Positions 1 through 12,929 are shown, counted from the stretch's first letter. The stretch is 64,000 nt of DNA from Druceiella hillmani (GCA_039881145.1 JAYKKI010000074.1:9216501-9280500); one strand, 5' to 3'. Numbers and translations: made by a program. Notes: generated from the sequence alone by a model not told the origin.

Positions 1-58
1 TTGAGAAGTCAGCAATACAATAAGTTAATAAATTAAAAAAGAAATCATTATCTAAAGC

Positions 59-607
59 AATTCCCGTCGGAGTCGAAGAGAATATTGTCCGACCATGTCC
101 ATTTTAAAAACTGAAGCAAGCGAATAAAGGGTTTTATTGAATATTTGTCATATAAAAATTTATTACCACTAATGTATAAGTTACTTAGTGCGGAGATCAG
201 GTGACTTCACTGGTTTCAAGGTTACTACGGACTAAAGATTTTAACAAGGTGACAATGCAAACATTATTATGGAAACAGTGGGAACGTCGCATCACAAATA
301 CTAGCACCCTACAGGCCTTTTGATATTTAAGTGATATGATTTTGAAATGTTAAATGGCTACCCATAATCATATCGAGATCCTACCACAGATGATACTCAT
401 AAGTCCGCCATTCCATTTAATTAATAATTCTGCATCAAAGGTACACGTAGGCGGGAATACGTCATTATTTCATATATACTTACATTAAATTGTAGTTTAT
501 GGCACTAATTCCATTGAAACTCTGAGTCGCTATCACTTTAAAATTTTCTATACCCACGAATAGTTTAAAATAAACAACAAACAAAAGGCAACGAGCAGTG
601 TTGACGA
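59..607 (+). repeat. Dispersed repeat R1, copy 1
   Basis: This stretch aligns collinearly with 48319-48848. Shared landmarks in the same order are AATTCCCxTCGGAGT near the left edge, TTACTACGGrCTAAAGA, a TATCGAGATCC-like block, TCTGCATCAAxG, AATACGTCATxATTTC, CATTGAAA, TCxCTATCACTTTAAAA and GGxAACGAGxAGTG at the right edge. Identity looks like roughly 70 percent with small indels, so the copies are old. No open frame is conserved between them, and no terminal inverted repeat or poly-A tail is obvious. The family was not recognised. A non-autonomous transposon or an old segmental duplication are both possible. Confidence 0.7.
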
Positions 608-1324
608 CTGAGTGTAAATCATCAATCACAATTGGACACAAATTAAATCAGTTTTAATAGTATTTTAAAATTCAGTACCTCAAAAAAAAATAACGGAAAT
701 ATTAAAATATCACTCACGTGTCCTTCTATCTATTACGGTATATCGATTGAAAAAACTATCAAAACTATAAATAATCCCTTCAAATGAGACCGCAAAAATA
801 TATGTTTATTGCACTGAAAAATATGGAAAAAATATATCATCCCTCTCCCTTCCTCTTCCTTTTTAATTAACTGAGAACAATCTAAATAATCGATTAATTG
901 CTTTAGTATAGGGTTACACTTCAAAAATATAGTCAGCTTCTTTTTCTCGAACCTAACGATTGTTTAGTCAAAGGTTTTCTTTATCGAAACTGCAAAACTT
1001 TAGAATCGACTGAATCCTGACATAAGGAATTATTCACCAGGTTATGTATAAATATTTTCAAATCGTCTTAGTCACCCTCATACCTTCATCCTTTGTCAAA
1101 ATCTCCGAGTTCTACCACTTCCTAATTTCATCTTGCTGCTATAAATCATGTCAATACCTGATAATCTTCATTTACATAGGAAATTATTTAATTATGATTT
1201 TTAGAATTCCGCACCTCATAAGGAACGGAGAACTTTTATAAAACAGTCCGTGTATCCCTCTGTCACTGTCTTTTTTTTCAGAAAATACCTGACATTCAAA
1301 CCCTAAATATGAATATCTATAAAT

Positions 1325-1328
<4 letters not shown>
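608..1328. other. AT-rich stretch, no gene seen
   Basis: Only short chance frames occur here. No repeat edge, RNA gene or coding signal was recognised. Confidence 0.6.

Positions 1329-1374
<46 letters not shown>
1329..1374. repeat. (TA)n microsatellite
   Basis: An uninterrupted AT dinucleotide run of about 46 bp, bounded by AAATTATATT on the left and ATTAATAATGG on the right. The IYIYIY peptide read from it is an artefact of the repeat. Confidence 0.95.
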
Positions 1375-1375
<1 letters not shown>

Positions 1376-1380
<5 letters not shown>

Positions 1381-4300
1381 TGGAGATAAACTGTACTAAT
1401 TTCATGCAGAGCTACCAACCAGCAACGTTGCGGCAATCCTGGAAAACGCGACAACTAAGGTGATGCTATTAAAACTCCTTGCTTTTGTCCAAAAGAAGTA
1501 ATTAAATTAAGTTTACTGTTGCCACTTGAGAACCTAAAAAATTATACCCCTTTTTATTGTATACTTCCAGATATACCTGATAATTATTAGTAGTAACTAG
1601 TATTTTAGCTCATAATAAGTACGTAAATAGCAGAATGTACATAATTAAATCTGCCTCAGTCTACCTGTACGATTTAAAACTATCTGCTGATAATTACCAA
1701 GCGTATATTACTTAGATACCTTCCGGTAACCATCAGCGATTTTCCATTAATTTCTGGATTGCTTTTTTGTTATTTAGATGCAGCCTTTCTGTTTGCTATA
1801 GGATTATATTTCGTATATTTTTTTTTCGAGTTTATCTAAGTTTGGTCTTCCTTGTTGTATTAGTGTATCTAGCCCATATTTTCTGATATAAAATAGAATG
1901 CGCCCACTACAAAATGTATGTATGAATATCAGGCTACCTGGAAAAAGTTAGAAGTAAATATCTAATATAAATCAGGTAAAATGGTCATGTAATATTGAGT
2001 ATTTTATTACGTCGGGTTGTTATTATATTAGCTACAATATAAATTAGAATTTATATGGAATTAGTTGTTACTTCAGGATTTTTTCTCCATGAGACAGTTA
2101 AATATAAAAATAACAATTTGGGAGGTTCTATATAAAATAAAGATGCTTCACTGGATGATCTTTAATACCTACTTTTACACATAAATTACCGCCACGATAA
2201 ATTTCAAAACCGAAATGGTTTGATTTACTAATATTGTGTAACGTAACTGAAAGTTTATCTCAATTATTTAAAACAAAACTAACAATTTATTCACATATGA
2301 CCATTGCTATTTCTGGTAAGCCGAATATCAAAAGAGAACAAAAGCCAAATGGGCAAGCTCCATCTTCAATACGACGATTTGCCGTAAAATATTCTCTCTG
2401 ATTTTTGTTGTAATCTTTATATTTAGAAGAAAATATCAAAACAAAAACGACTTTAATATTCGAAGCCAAGCGAAAGTCCATTCTCCTAAGAGAAATCCAA
2501 CAAATATATAAAAATAAAAATAAATATGAAAGCAAAAAGCGAGTTAAAAGCTCAATATATTAGGCCGAATTCGAATAAAATAACGAAACTTGAAAAAACA
2601 AACCTTGTCAAATTACATTAGAAATCAAAATGTAAATTCAATAAACCACATGAAATGAACAAGAAGCAAAATCAATTAAAAAAATAAAAATAAAATAAAT
2701 ATATATTAATGAATAAAAAATGTAGAGGTAAACTTTTAATTAAATCGCGCCATTTACCAACAATGTCTTTTTTTAATATTTAAGATATTATTATAATACG
2801 AGACAGTTTTTATTATGGTTTTTTTATGTATGTGTAGATTTAATGTTCAAGCAAGGTGTACATCTCAATTATTTATTTTGTAGAATACTTTTACAACGAT
2901 TCAAGTTATTAAGTTTATGTAATGTTTTATCTCGAGACAAATTTTGAACCTTTGTTTCCACTTTTTGGTGGATGAATTAGAAAAAATCCCTTCTACGTCT
3001 TCCTAAGTTTCGTAAGAAAAGTTCTTTGCATATTAATGAATATAGGTTTGATGATTAAAGCTTAGCGTTGATATATCAGTAAGCCATTCATTCTATTTCG
3101 ATACACATATATATGTTTACATAAATTTATAGTACAAGTAACTGCTTACCAAAGATAACCAGAAATAAAATACAAAGGGCGTGCAATGTCAAGGAATCGA
3201 TCAAGTCCAAGTTACATTCGCACTCAGTTTTACGTGCCATCAACCCTCAGTTAAATTGTTACCAGTAATGCACTTCGACTGTACACAACGCTGGTCTCTA
3301 TTTTGGAAGATATTCGACGCCAACAACACCTATGCCGTATTACATCGCGTATATGCGGAGTTGAGCGGGGGAGCTAAGTGTTTCGACTGTTCGACATCAA
3401 TTTTTACGTGTAATGACAAAAATTTTTCCTTACATAGCGAGAAATGTTTTTTCAGAGAAACTTTGTCTTTAAAATCGATTATTCAATCCATATAATATAA
3501 TAAATAATTAAATTGTTTATCATGTTGATAATTTTGATTTTATCTACACCTGATTCTTAATATTCATAACCCTATCTCTGCAATAAATTTCAAATTTCAT
3601 ATCTGGTAGTTTTAGAAAAAATCGCTACGACAGATAGACGCAAATCGAAGTGAAATATAGGAATGAACTTATTAGGATTCCATTTTGGCAATTTTGCCAT
3701 AGAACACTGAAAGATAGGATTTTGTTTATGTACCACAATTGGGAATAACAGTATTATAAACACAATAATACAGAAAAGAATTTTCATCATTTCGAATATC
3801 ATCATCAATATAAATAAGAAAGTAAACAAAACTGATAAAATTTTCCTTACCTCAACGTGAACCCTTCTGTAACTTGGACAAATTTCTTAAGTATTCTGTA
3901 ATTTGAACTATCCAGTACTTGGTCCTTAATTAAATAATTGAACTTATTTATGTTGTTTATTTAATAAAAAAATGTCAACATAACAATAATAAATAACACC
4001 CAAAATTACCTGCTCATATCACATTAGACTTTAGCAGGACGAAGCGAAGGATGAAATAATTCATTCAAATTTTTTCTTAAACAAACTACCGAAGCAAATA
4101 ACCATCCGGCAGAAAATAAAAATAAAATAATTATTGATCATTCCAAACCTGACCTATTAAACAAATGTCCCAAATTTTCATGACAATAATGCTGGAAAAT
4201 CGTTTCGGAGCTATTTCTGTTTTATTAGCTTCTAGGGTAAAGAACCTTCAAGTGAGTTTACACGATCATTAATAATGTGAACTCGGATCATAAAATTCGG

Positions 4301-5222
4301 ACGCATGACTTATTTTAGCGAGGGGCTAATACGCAGCGGAGTGACAGCACGGCGCGGCCGACCTACGCTATGACCAATTAATGTTCAGATGAAGCCGGTT
4401 AAAGACGAGTCTTTGTCATTTTTTATTGTCGACGCATTAACTTATAGAGATGACAACTTTATTTGTTTAGATCTTAGTATATTGTAAATCGAACGTGCTT
4501 GTTTACGATCAAAGGTGTCATGAAAATACGTGACGATGTTATTTATGTTTGATAATCCACAATTTTGAATCAGTTGAATTCTAATTAAAATTAGATATCG
4601 TTAAAGTAAAATTAGAGGCATGCTATAAAATTATTTACATTTCTAGCACCATGTTATAAAAATTAATTTTCTTAGAATTGGGTCCTGTTGTTTTCTAGTA
4701 AACACATCAAATGATTACCTTAAAAAGTTTTTTTCTAAATCTTCATCTTAATTAAATGAAACTGTGCTTTATATTATATTCTGTGCATTCTAAATTTTAG
4801 TAGTAAAAAACTTGTAATTTTTGCGTGGCAGCTTATTGTTACTGAAAAGGATTATCAATCTTAACTTATTATATTATTAGCTAACATGAGTTCAGATTCA
4901 AATATTTAGGTAAATAACATCACTCCAACTATCGAGTCATTTATAATTTGATGACAGCCAACAAGATAATTACTAAATTTCAGCAATAGTCTATTACTGT
5001 TGCTGAAGTTTAGTGCCAACCTTGTATTTAGACTCAAGTGTTTAAGTTCGTTTTGTTTAAAGATTGATTGTTAACTATGTTTACCGCAAAACTGATTAGT
5101 TCTGATCTCATATAGGTGCGAATTACTTTCATTTGTATCTACCTACTTTATGTTCTCTAAGTTTGGCTCTTTAAACATGTAAAGAAAATGTCAATAACAG
5201 AAATAAATATGGATTAAGATAA
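1376..5222. other. AT-rich non-coding stretch with one unexplained ORF and a small GC island
   Basis: No gene or transposon was recognised. Two spots stand out. At 3181-3495 there is a 104-codon plus-strand frame with fewer A/T codons and several cysteines (reading MQCQGIDQVQ at its start), which matched no family I know. At about 4305-4400 there is a GC-rich patch, including the string GCACGGCGCGGCCGACC, with no open frame of note. It may be a regulatory element or a repeat remnant. Confidence 0.4.
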
Positions 5223-5330
<108 letters not shown>

Positions 5331-6755
5331 AAGTAGATTTTAGATAAATGTATTAAAATGTAATGAGCAGCCCTCGTCTCCCGATTAAATTTAATAAGTT
5401 ATTATATATGCTTTAAAATATTGCCTCTGTATAAAAGCTTTTCCTATATTAAAATTTAAATTACTCTTTTAGGATATTTAAAACACCACTTCACTGATAC
5501 CAATAATACGGAATGTATATAGCAGTATTATCAGAATCTCTCTTATTGTAACCAATATTTTAATTTAGAAAGAAAATATCTTTAATTAAAACATTTAAAA
5601 AGTATTAAAGCCATTATATTAGTAATATTAGGGAGATCCTCTAAATAAGTAGGTCAAAATTGTCAAAATTATAAAAAATTTCTAAAATCTAAACAGGAAT
5701 AGATTTCCCAGCACGAGACGTCCCCAACGATATGTTCATCACAAACATATTTATTGCTTTAATGTTTTAATTAAAATAAGTATGGTCTTGATCAACAAGT
5801 CTACTAAAAAAATATTCTTATTATGTTAATTGAGGCAATGAATATTAAGAGCTTATTATAAATAATCATAATTGATAAATTCCTCATTATTATTCTCTGT
5901 CCATTGTCATCTGTTTGACAAACAACGAATAGAATCAAAACGGAAACTCGGAAGTTTATAATTGAACAAATTGTCAGTTACTCAATGACCTAAACGGACT
6001 TAAGTACGGACTGGAATCTAATTAATAAGAGAATAGTATTTGTATTACTAGAAACTACTTCCCAATATACGTGTCCATGAATTAGACAACCTAAGATTCC
6101 TACGTTAGATAACCTAACATAGGACTTTATATTTATATGACTGAATTCATTCCTCATTATCGGTTCGCCCAATTCCTTTTGGCACAATCAGTATAAGTAT
6201 GATTCCCTCATGCCATCCCCAGTGATAATGTAAATCAACCAATTAAAAGTGAGCAGATAAAAAGTTGAATATAAACGTTTGCATCACAATTGAGTTGTTC
6301 CAAACTCAATTCTATTTCGTATGGGTTGTGTAACTCACATAAATAATTTCATGCTGTATTTTGAGAGCATTTAAATTGATTAGTCAAAGGCCGCGTTAAA
6401 TGTATTTGACATAATTTTCTATAAGCGATTTAAATTTATCAATATGAAAAACCGGTAGGCCAGAATTTGTTTGGTTCGTTATAATGTAACCCCAGAAATA
6501 AAATAACCAGCTACATTTTTCCATATACTGCGTGAATTTCTGCTGTAGAATTAGGTGTTTGGTTTAGCATTGTTGATATATTATCGATTTATATACACGC
6601 AAGTGTAGGATATTTTAAAAATCTAAAGAATTCTAAATATTTTTTTTTCAAAAACCTTAATTACCAAGCAACATTATTTTTTATTGATTATATATTTAAC
6701 GAAGTAATATTGTCTAATCAAAATTAAATTTATCAGAACTTACAAATCGCACTCT
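5331..6755. other. AT-rich stretch, no gene seen
   Basis: No coding region, RNA gene or repeat edge was recognised. Short frames such as the one at 5990-6187 lack any family signature. Confidence 0.55.
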
Positions 6756-6759
6756 TTTC

Positions 6760-7720
6760 TTCACAAAGTGTCCGACTTTAACAAATCTAACAGGTTATAA
6801 AAGAGGTACAGAAGTCCCAGCTGCTTGTCTACTCATCCTAGCTTTGTACTATTTTGCCAACGAAAAGCATCTTCTGAAATCTGCTGCAAAATTTTCAACG
6901 CTCGTACCCGAATCTTACAAGTTTTCCGTCTATACATTTCTTTATCCCGGAGTGTTCAAAGTATTTGACGATCATTTCATCTTCAGTTAATTTATATAAA
7001 AAATTTCCAAATTTCTGGAAAAACATGTTTACCTTGTTTAGAAAGCAGCGGGTTTTATACGTTTTGTCATTTTTATTAGTCTTTAAAATGTCATTAAAAT
7101 ACAAATAAGGTTTAATTATATCAAATCGATTTCGAAACACAGTACCTTAAACGAATGGAGTATGCACATCGACATCCCTAGATCACTAAAATTTACTTTG
7201 CGGTAAATGCCGATATGACGAGGAAACTAAAATTCCAATAAATATTTTCAGTTTACCTACGCTGAGATCGAACCTCAAATATTTTTTTACGATTTGCAGC
7301 GTAGCTTACTGTTTCTTTCACGATGAACTACAAAATATCGAACTATAATAAATTTATAAAAAAATTACTAGCTAACTTTCCTCCAGGTTTGAAAAAAATA
7401 ATTTTGGCATTTTCTCGAATTATAACAATCCCAGTCGGTAAATCAGAATTTGTTGTGGTACAGTTTGCAAAGAAACAGTGTTTTCTCTACGTAACACTTC
7501 TTGTTTATTGTCTTTCTTCACTTGGGTTTTTTCCAGTTAACCAACAACATCTGATACAGGTAAAATTCCAATATCACCCTCGTTACCTTTTCCAATGTCA
7601 GTTACTTAATGTATTGCAATTAGAGTCAACAAAGCAACCTCAATATCATCTAACTCATCATCAGATGAATTTTCAATATTTTAAAAGTAATCTGTTTTTA
7701 CTGCTAATTTCCGAAATTAT
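6760..7720 (-). pseudogene. Decayed piggyBac-like transposase, N-terminal half
   Basis: The best-preserved piece is an 81-codon frame at 6895-7140. It reads FRNRFDIIKPYLYFND, then a basic linker, then LTEDEMIVKYFEHSG and GKLVRFGY. This is the pattern of the DDE_Tnp_1_7 (piggyBac) domain: the RF-x-I-x-x-x-L-x-F-N-D motif followed by L-S-x-D-E-x-M-V and a K-P-x-x-x-G-Y segment. The DE pair matches the first catalytic aspartate region. Upstream on the minus strand (about 7320-7720), broken frames hold an acidic stretch (DELDDIEVALL) and a DIGILPVSDVVG segment, consistent with the acidic N-terminal tail of these proteins. An in-frame stop precedes the RNRF motif. The remaining catalytic half is absent or unrecognisable below 6890. 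It belongs to a different piggyBac group from the one at 31387-32400. No terminal repeats or TTAA pair were identified. Confidence 0.75.
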
Positions 7721-7724
7721 CACG

Positions 7725-8960
7725 GTCTAGTAATAATTTCTATTCAGAATTAACTGAATAGTTCAATCATTAAATCAATAACTGAATAAATCAAACAAAT
7801 CGTCTTAAGTAAGTTCAGACTAAAACAATAAAATAATTATATTTGAGCACAGGTACACTACTTACTCATAAAATTAATAAATCTTATTCATTTAAAACAT
7901 GCGATAGATATTGAAATTTATGAATTAAAAAATTATTTGTTCTCTTAAATCATGATAATTACTCAAATCTAATTAACATTTATAAAAAATATCTCTTGAA
8001 GACACAAGACAATTTGAAGTTAGTAGATATATTGGTGATCTAATACCAAATAAAGCAATAAAACTAAGATGTATCAGACGCCCAATTAGGGATAATATAC
8101 ATAATCAAGGAGATGTTGGATATGTGATATGAAATCAACAGAGAGATCCCTGTCAGACATAATTCAATGGGTACAACAACCCCAATGAAGATGACGTACT
8201 CGAGGTATCAAAGAGCACTTCGGGATGTCGGTTGCAGGTGTAGTGCGACTTGTAAGGCGAATAGATAGATATGATGCAGGGAACGTACTAGCGGGATTGC
8301 AAAAGCCATCCGTTCTCCATCCCAGCCCTATAGCCTTACGTTCTAGACGCATGTTACGTCCAGAGATTTATTATATTAAAATTATTATATGGGAATTTAT
8401 TACATAGAAATTTATTAAATCGTATTTAAGTTTCATCTTGATTTTAACTTAATATTGATCGTACAACTTAATGAAAAGTGCAACACTCATATCTAACTGT
8501 AAAGTTCTTGATATGGACCGTCAATATTATAAAACAGAAATTGGTATAATTTCCCATACGGTAACATTTTATTTACATACATGTAAATATTAATTAACAG
8601 GTAATGTGATTGGCTAAATTTGTTTACAAAGTGTTTGAACATACCGTAAAAAAATCTATACTTAATTGTCATTTGCATCTTACGGAGAAAATTTTCCAAC
8701 AATATCAATTAGACTTGAATAAATAGCATGGTTTGAAAGAATTAAAAATTAATGTTGAAAAACATGACTTTTCAGATATATAAACCTATAAAGGTCTATC
8801 GTATATTGGTCCAGGGGAATTTTTTTCCTTATTAAACGAATTTAACTAGCTGAGCACCGCTGACAGAACCATAAGCCGAGGAAAATAGGTCAATTCAAAT
8901 AATTAAAATCTATTGTCGCTAACAATAGCATACTCGATGCGAATGTATCACGTCACACCA
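7725..8960. other. No gene; one GC-richer patch
   Basis: Mostly AT-rich. From about 8140 to 8360 base composition rises towards balanced, and overlapping frames of about 60 codons are open on both strands (8164-8352 minus, 8225-8407 plus). Neither resembles a family I can name. The contrast with the flanks suggests a piece of an inserted repeat rather than a host exon. Confidence 0.4.
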
Positions 8961-8964
8961 ACAA

Positions 8965-9260
8965 TGGCTGAATGAAGTAGCGAGAGCTTTCGTGTTTTAA
9001 ATGCGACAAGAAAATACTGAAATTCATGGAAGGAAAGTGTACAGAACTGCTTTACAAATCTGCTCTCATACATTGCGCTGATCTCAGCACCAGAAAAGCG
9101 GAAAATTGTACGCAATAGAGATAAGGTTGCGATATATGTAGGTGGTGTAACTCTGCTTGATAGTGTGAAGAACGGTTATGTCCTCCTAATTTTCAAGATT
9201 TGCACATTCGAAGACAAACTTTCAGAAACACTACAAACATGGTATGGATCCCAAACATAA
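8965..9260 (+). pseudogene. Fragment of RTE-like non-LTR retrotransposon reverse transcriptase (C-terminal part)
   Basis: Successive broken frames match, in order, the conserved block after the RT catalytic core in RTE-like endonuclease-reverse transcriptases. They read WLNEVARAFVF, then HGRKVYRTALQ, then an EIRLRYM piece, then after a shift GGVTLLDSVKNGYV, then FEDKLSETLQTWYG, ending at a TAA (9258-9260). Family members typically read W-x-x-V-x-G-V-L-C-D, K-G-K-V-Y-x-T-A, E-M-R-M-L-R-W-M, G-V-T-R-x-D-R-V-R-N-E, and K-L-R-x-x-R-L-x-W-Y-G. The frame changes and loss of conserved arginines show a long-dead copy. The catalytic YADD region is not present. Confidence 0.75.
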
Positions 9261-9584
9261 TAGGAAAAAGAGAAGATTAATAAGACATGGTTTTTTATCT
9301 AAGGCGAGCAATGTATTTTATATTGTAAAAACTCTATTCCCTTATTAATATTGTAAGAGCGGCCAAAAAAGGTGGCTAGGTCGGTTTATACAAATTTCTC
9401 AAAAGTATCGCCAACACATCTGGTTTAGAGCTGGAACCTGTAACCAATTACAGTCTGAAGTGTTATTTCTCTCTTTTACATGCATAAGAACATAATCTAC
9501 TCCTGTTTTTATTTTGCTAAATATTAATTTATATATCCGTTTAAGGCAAAAACTTGTAAAATTTCGTGAGTATAGACCTAAAAC

Positions 9585-9675
9585 TGAAGAAACTATGAAT
9601 TTCTGATAGATAGACTGACGAACAAGACGAAGTTTTAAGGATCCCTTGTTTCACTATGGTACCCTAAAAATGTGC
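9585..9675 (+). repeat. Decayed lepidopteran-type repeat tail
   Basis: The series GATAGATAGACTGACG, GAAGTTTTAAGGATCCC and TATGGTACCCTAAAAAT resembles the widespread moth repeat end AGACAGACAG...GTGATCCTATAAGGGTTCC...GGTACGGAACCCTAAAAA. Assignment is from recognition of the pattern, not from an alignment. Confidence 0.5.
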
Positions 9676-9879
9676 TAATACTCATATAATGGATATACAG
9701 CGTTTCTATCAAACTATTTACAAATACTTTTGTGTGTTATCTTTTACCATGCAAATAAATTGCCTAGCATATATTACATAAATGCAAACATATCGTGTAT
9801 ATCTCCTGAACTGAGATATTGAGAAACATCGTCATCTTATAGTTTCCTGGTAAATTTTGTGTAAATTTCTTGCAATATT

Positions 9880-10680
9880 TTTTCGTAACTCCGAATTTAT
9901 TAGTTTCGGCGTTTGGAAGCACATTTTTTTAATACTTTTCGCCATATGTCTGCTCTACTTTTTTGAACCGCGATTGATTTACTACCCTCCGTTAAAAAGT
10001 TGCATTACTTATCTTCAGAACTCATCTTTAGACCCTGACCTCGTCTATGGTATAGTTATTTTACAAATTTAAAAGTTACCAGTAGCAAATATCTTGAATT
10101 GCGTTTCATTGACTACCATTTGATAATGACTTCCACTGTTCATCTCCAGAATGCATCATCAGTTCTGACATGGTCAATACTATAGTTATTTCGCAAAGTA
10201 AATATCTTGAATTACGTCCAATTTACTATAATTTTTAAGGAGTTCTATTGCTCATTTCCAGAACCCATCATTAGATCCTGATCTAGTCGATGGTATAGTT
10301 ATTTTGCAAAGTGAGCAGGATATTGTTTTGTTACATTATATAATTGTTAGAAGTTATGAGAAAAAGCTAGTATAAAGATAATTTCTTCTTTGTATAAAGT
10401 TGCTTATCAACAACATACAGAACTAAAGCATCAGTAGTAGCCGCCGAGTTCCGTTTTCCATATCCTAAGTCCAATATCAGACTTTGCAAGTAGCGACTAT
10501 CACTTGAGGAGTTCTGTTTTTCATACCAGAAATTTAATATCAGATTTTACAAAGTAATAATTAAAGCCACAATTACCCAGTAGCAAATATATTGAATCGG
10601 ATTTACTACGAACCACGATTGGTTATCGTTTGAAACGGTACACCTCTGTTCTTATTTCTGAAACCGCTGGGTTATAAAAA
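9880..10680 (+). repeat. Degenerate minisatellite, period about 110-130 bp
   Basis: A recurring block reads roughly CATxTCCAGAACxCATCATTAGAxCCTGAxCTxGTCxATGGTATAGTTATTTTGCAAA, followed by CAAATATCTTGAATTxCGT. The TATAGTTATT core occurs at 10051, 10181 and 10294, so spacings are 130 and 113 bp. The CAAATATxTTGAAT block recurs near 10087, 10199 and 10586. Looser related units continue at 10440-10560 (CCAATATCAGACTTTGCAA, AATATCAGATTTTACAA) and to about 10680. Short ORFs within it, such as 9857-10072, are incidental. Confidence 0.8.
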
Positions 10681-12225
10681 CAAGATTTTTAGAAGTCTGC
10701 GTAAAGATTAAAGGAAAAAAACAAATGTTAATTCAAGATGTCACAGTTTGAGATATTCACCGTTCTACGAACTTCAATCGGAGCACATTTGGCCGGTTCT
10801 TAAATAACATGAAAAAATAAGAAGGTTCTAAATTCGATTATATTTTTTCATACCTCCGTCATTTATCTACCTATTTAGATGATTTACTTTTATTTAGAAG
10901 AGCAAAGACCCTAATTGGCCCTTAGAAATTGGACTAAAATTTAACCATGGAAATTAAAGCCGTACCATAGAATTTATCATGAATAGCACTGGTGACATGA
11001 GCGAGTAAAGGCTAAGGTATAATTATAGGTTCGGAAGATGATGACGGAAATTCTTCAGTGATGCGGAGTTAACTGATTGAGATTGTAGTCGTTTGGCTTG
11101 TCTTGACAGAAGCGAGAAAATAACGAAATGACCTGTTCATTTCGTTCGTAGATAGTATATGTCAACACATAAAAAGGCATGAAGTCACCTTTTTTGTGTA
11201 CCTCTATAGTGAAATATAGAACTCATCTGTGTTTGTAGGTGTGCATGTACATGAGAGAGGAAGGGAAGCGTTGACTTTGCACCGATATAGAAAATATCTA
11301 GCATTAGCAGTAATTCGAAATTTATTTATGTTCGAAAATAATATTTTATTTCAAAAATTTCAACTAAGTACCTGAATTTTCATTATTTTATATTATTCAC
11401 CGTGTTTTTATTTTGTTGATTATTTGAAAAAAGTTCAATCTTTTGCTAGAAAATTTGTTTTATATTATTTTAACCATTATTATAAAAATAGTGCTATTTT
11501 TCAGTTTATCTCGGACGTTAATTAATTATATTACACAATTTATATGACTCAATTTACGATAATTAATTATATTGCAGTCATATCTGGGACTAAAATTAAA
11601 CTTCGAATAATTAAATAAATTGATTAATATTATATGTTTGTCTTATGACAAGGAAAACGAAACTTGGAATCTTTAAGCGTCCTGTTGCAAAGGTGTATCA
11701 AATTCCAGCGCAATAATAGTATTTTCCTTAAATTTCACTTAGTTTAGTCATCCAAAATTCATTGTGATCGCAAAGGAATGTGACTAAAAATAATGTAAAT
11801 GTAAACTGGAAGCCAGGCATGAATTATTCAAGTACTCCACGATTTTACTTCTTTTCAGTCTCGAATAGAATGGCATCAATAGTTGAGGTGCAGCAATGTT
11901 TCCAAAACTCATCTCAATAAATCTGGCACTTGAGCAATCGGAGATCGTAAGCGAAAATTATAAGTGCGTACAAAAATTTGAATGCCTCAATCATAAGAGT
12001 TACAGGAGAAAAAAAATATCAATCACGAGCAGAACTCACACTACGAGGCTGCCGCACACACTTAGGTAAATGTCAAATGTACTATACTTAGATTAAATAC
12101 TTAAGGATGCGAAGTATTTGTATTAAACTCCTTATAAAAGTTGATATTATTTTTGCCATATTAGAATATTACCTACTCTATCTGCTATAGAGATATCAAA
12201 TCTCAAAAGTCCTAGTATAATTACT
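10681..12225. other. No gene seen
   Basis: From 10960 to 11300 composition is more balanced than the flanks, and there is a small hairpin CGAAATGA/TCATTTCG near 11130. No reading frame of length or family signature was found. The rest is AT-rich. Confidence 0.5.
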
Positions 12226-12407
12226 GTAGTTTTCATACTGTAAGACGTATTCCCTAAAATATCTTACGCAAGCGTAAGAAGATTATCGCAAATATCTCAA
12301 GAGTTAAACAAGATAATAACCGTAGTTTTCTTACTGTAAGACGTATTTCCTAAAATATCTCTCGCAAGCGTTAGAAGATTATTGCAAATATCTCAAGAGT
12401 TAAACAA
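12226..12407 (+). repeat. 96-bp tandem duplication
   Basis: Positions 12226-12311 and 12322-12407 are two copies offset by exactly 96 bp with only a few mismatches. Both begin GTAGTTTTC, share CTGTAAGACGTATT and CTAAAATATCT, and end CTCAAGAGTTAAACAA. Copy 1 contains a perfect CTTACGC-AA-GCGTAAG dyad. In copy 2 the symmetry is broken (CTCGCAAGCGTTAG). Confidence 0.95.
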
Positions 12408-12505
12408 TTTAAAATCGTACCTGTAATATTCGATAAAGTTATGTAAGTAAAATCCGTATAATGCTGCTTTTTATTCAGAATTTTCACTTTAAAAATTTTG
12501 TAGAT

Positions 12506-12559
12506 AACTGAGATATTATGTCCCATAATATCTCAGTTGATATGATCACCCATCATATC
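12506..12559. repeat. Short inverted repeats around a TATCTCAGTT motif
   Basis: A perfect 15-bp palindrome, AACTGAGATATTATG (12506-12520) and its complement (12524-12538), has a 3-nt TCC loop. It is followed at once by an 8-bp dyad GATATGAT/ATCATATC (12539-12559). The motif ATATCTCAGTTG occurs again at 12556. It may be a replication template-switch scar. Confidence 0.85.
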
Positions 12560-12839
12560 TCAGTTGTATGATTATATGTCCCATATTTTATATAAATATT
12601 TTTAAAAATATAAGCAGAAATATCTTACATAAAGTTATGAAAAATAATTTAAAAGCGTTTAGAATCAATAATTTATTTGCCCCTTATAAATAAATAATAT
12701 ATTTTATTAAATATATTAAATATGTTAAATATGTTTATTAAATATATTTTAGTTATTATGCTCTATTCTTAATAATTACTGTGCTAAATTCCAAGTTTCT
12801 ATGTTCAATGGCTTCTAAAAAATATGACTGCGGCTGAAA

Positions 12840-12925
12840 TACAGACAGAAAAGTGGTTCCTTAAAGATCTTATAAAGATTATATTTATTATTTACTTTTG
12901 AGGTACGGAACCCTTAAAATGATTG
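12840..12925 (+). repeat. Lepidopteran-type repeat tail
   Basis: GACAGAAAAGTGGTTCC, AAGATCTTATAAAG and TTTTGAGGTACGGAACCCTTAAAA run in the order found in the common moth repeat end. The last 19 bases are close to the form I recall. No full-length element is visible upstream. Confidence 0.65.
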
Positions 12926-12929
12926 TATT

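Noticed and set aside
3181..3495. 104-codon ORF as a gene
   Set aside because: No family resemblance, no regulatory or splice context, and ORFs of this length are expected by chance in 64 kb. Kept only as a note in the block entry.
7323..7730. 135-codon plus-strand ORF
   Set aside because: It lies antisense to the acidic N-terminal part of the piggyBac-like remnant, and its S/Q/H-rich peptide is the shadow of that strand.
8164..8407. Pair of antisense 60-codon ORFs as a small gene
   Set aside because: Both strands are open, no family match exists, and the GC-richer patch is better explained as part of an insertion.
12226..12407. CRISPR-like or riboswitch-like repeat array
   Set aside because: Only two copies with no unique spacers; the surroundings are eukaryotic transposon debris.
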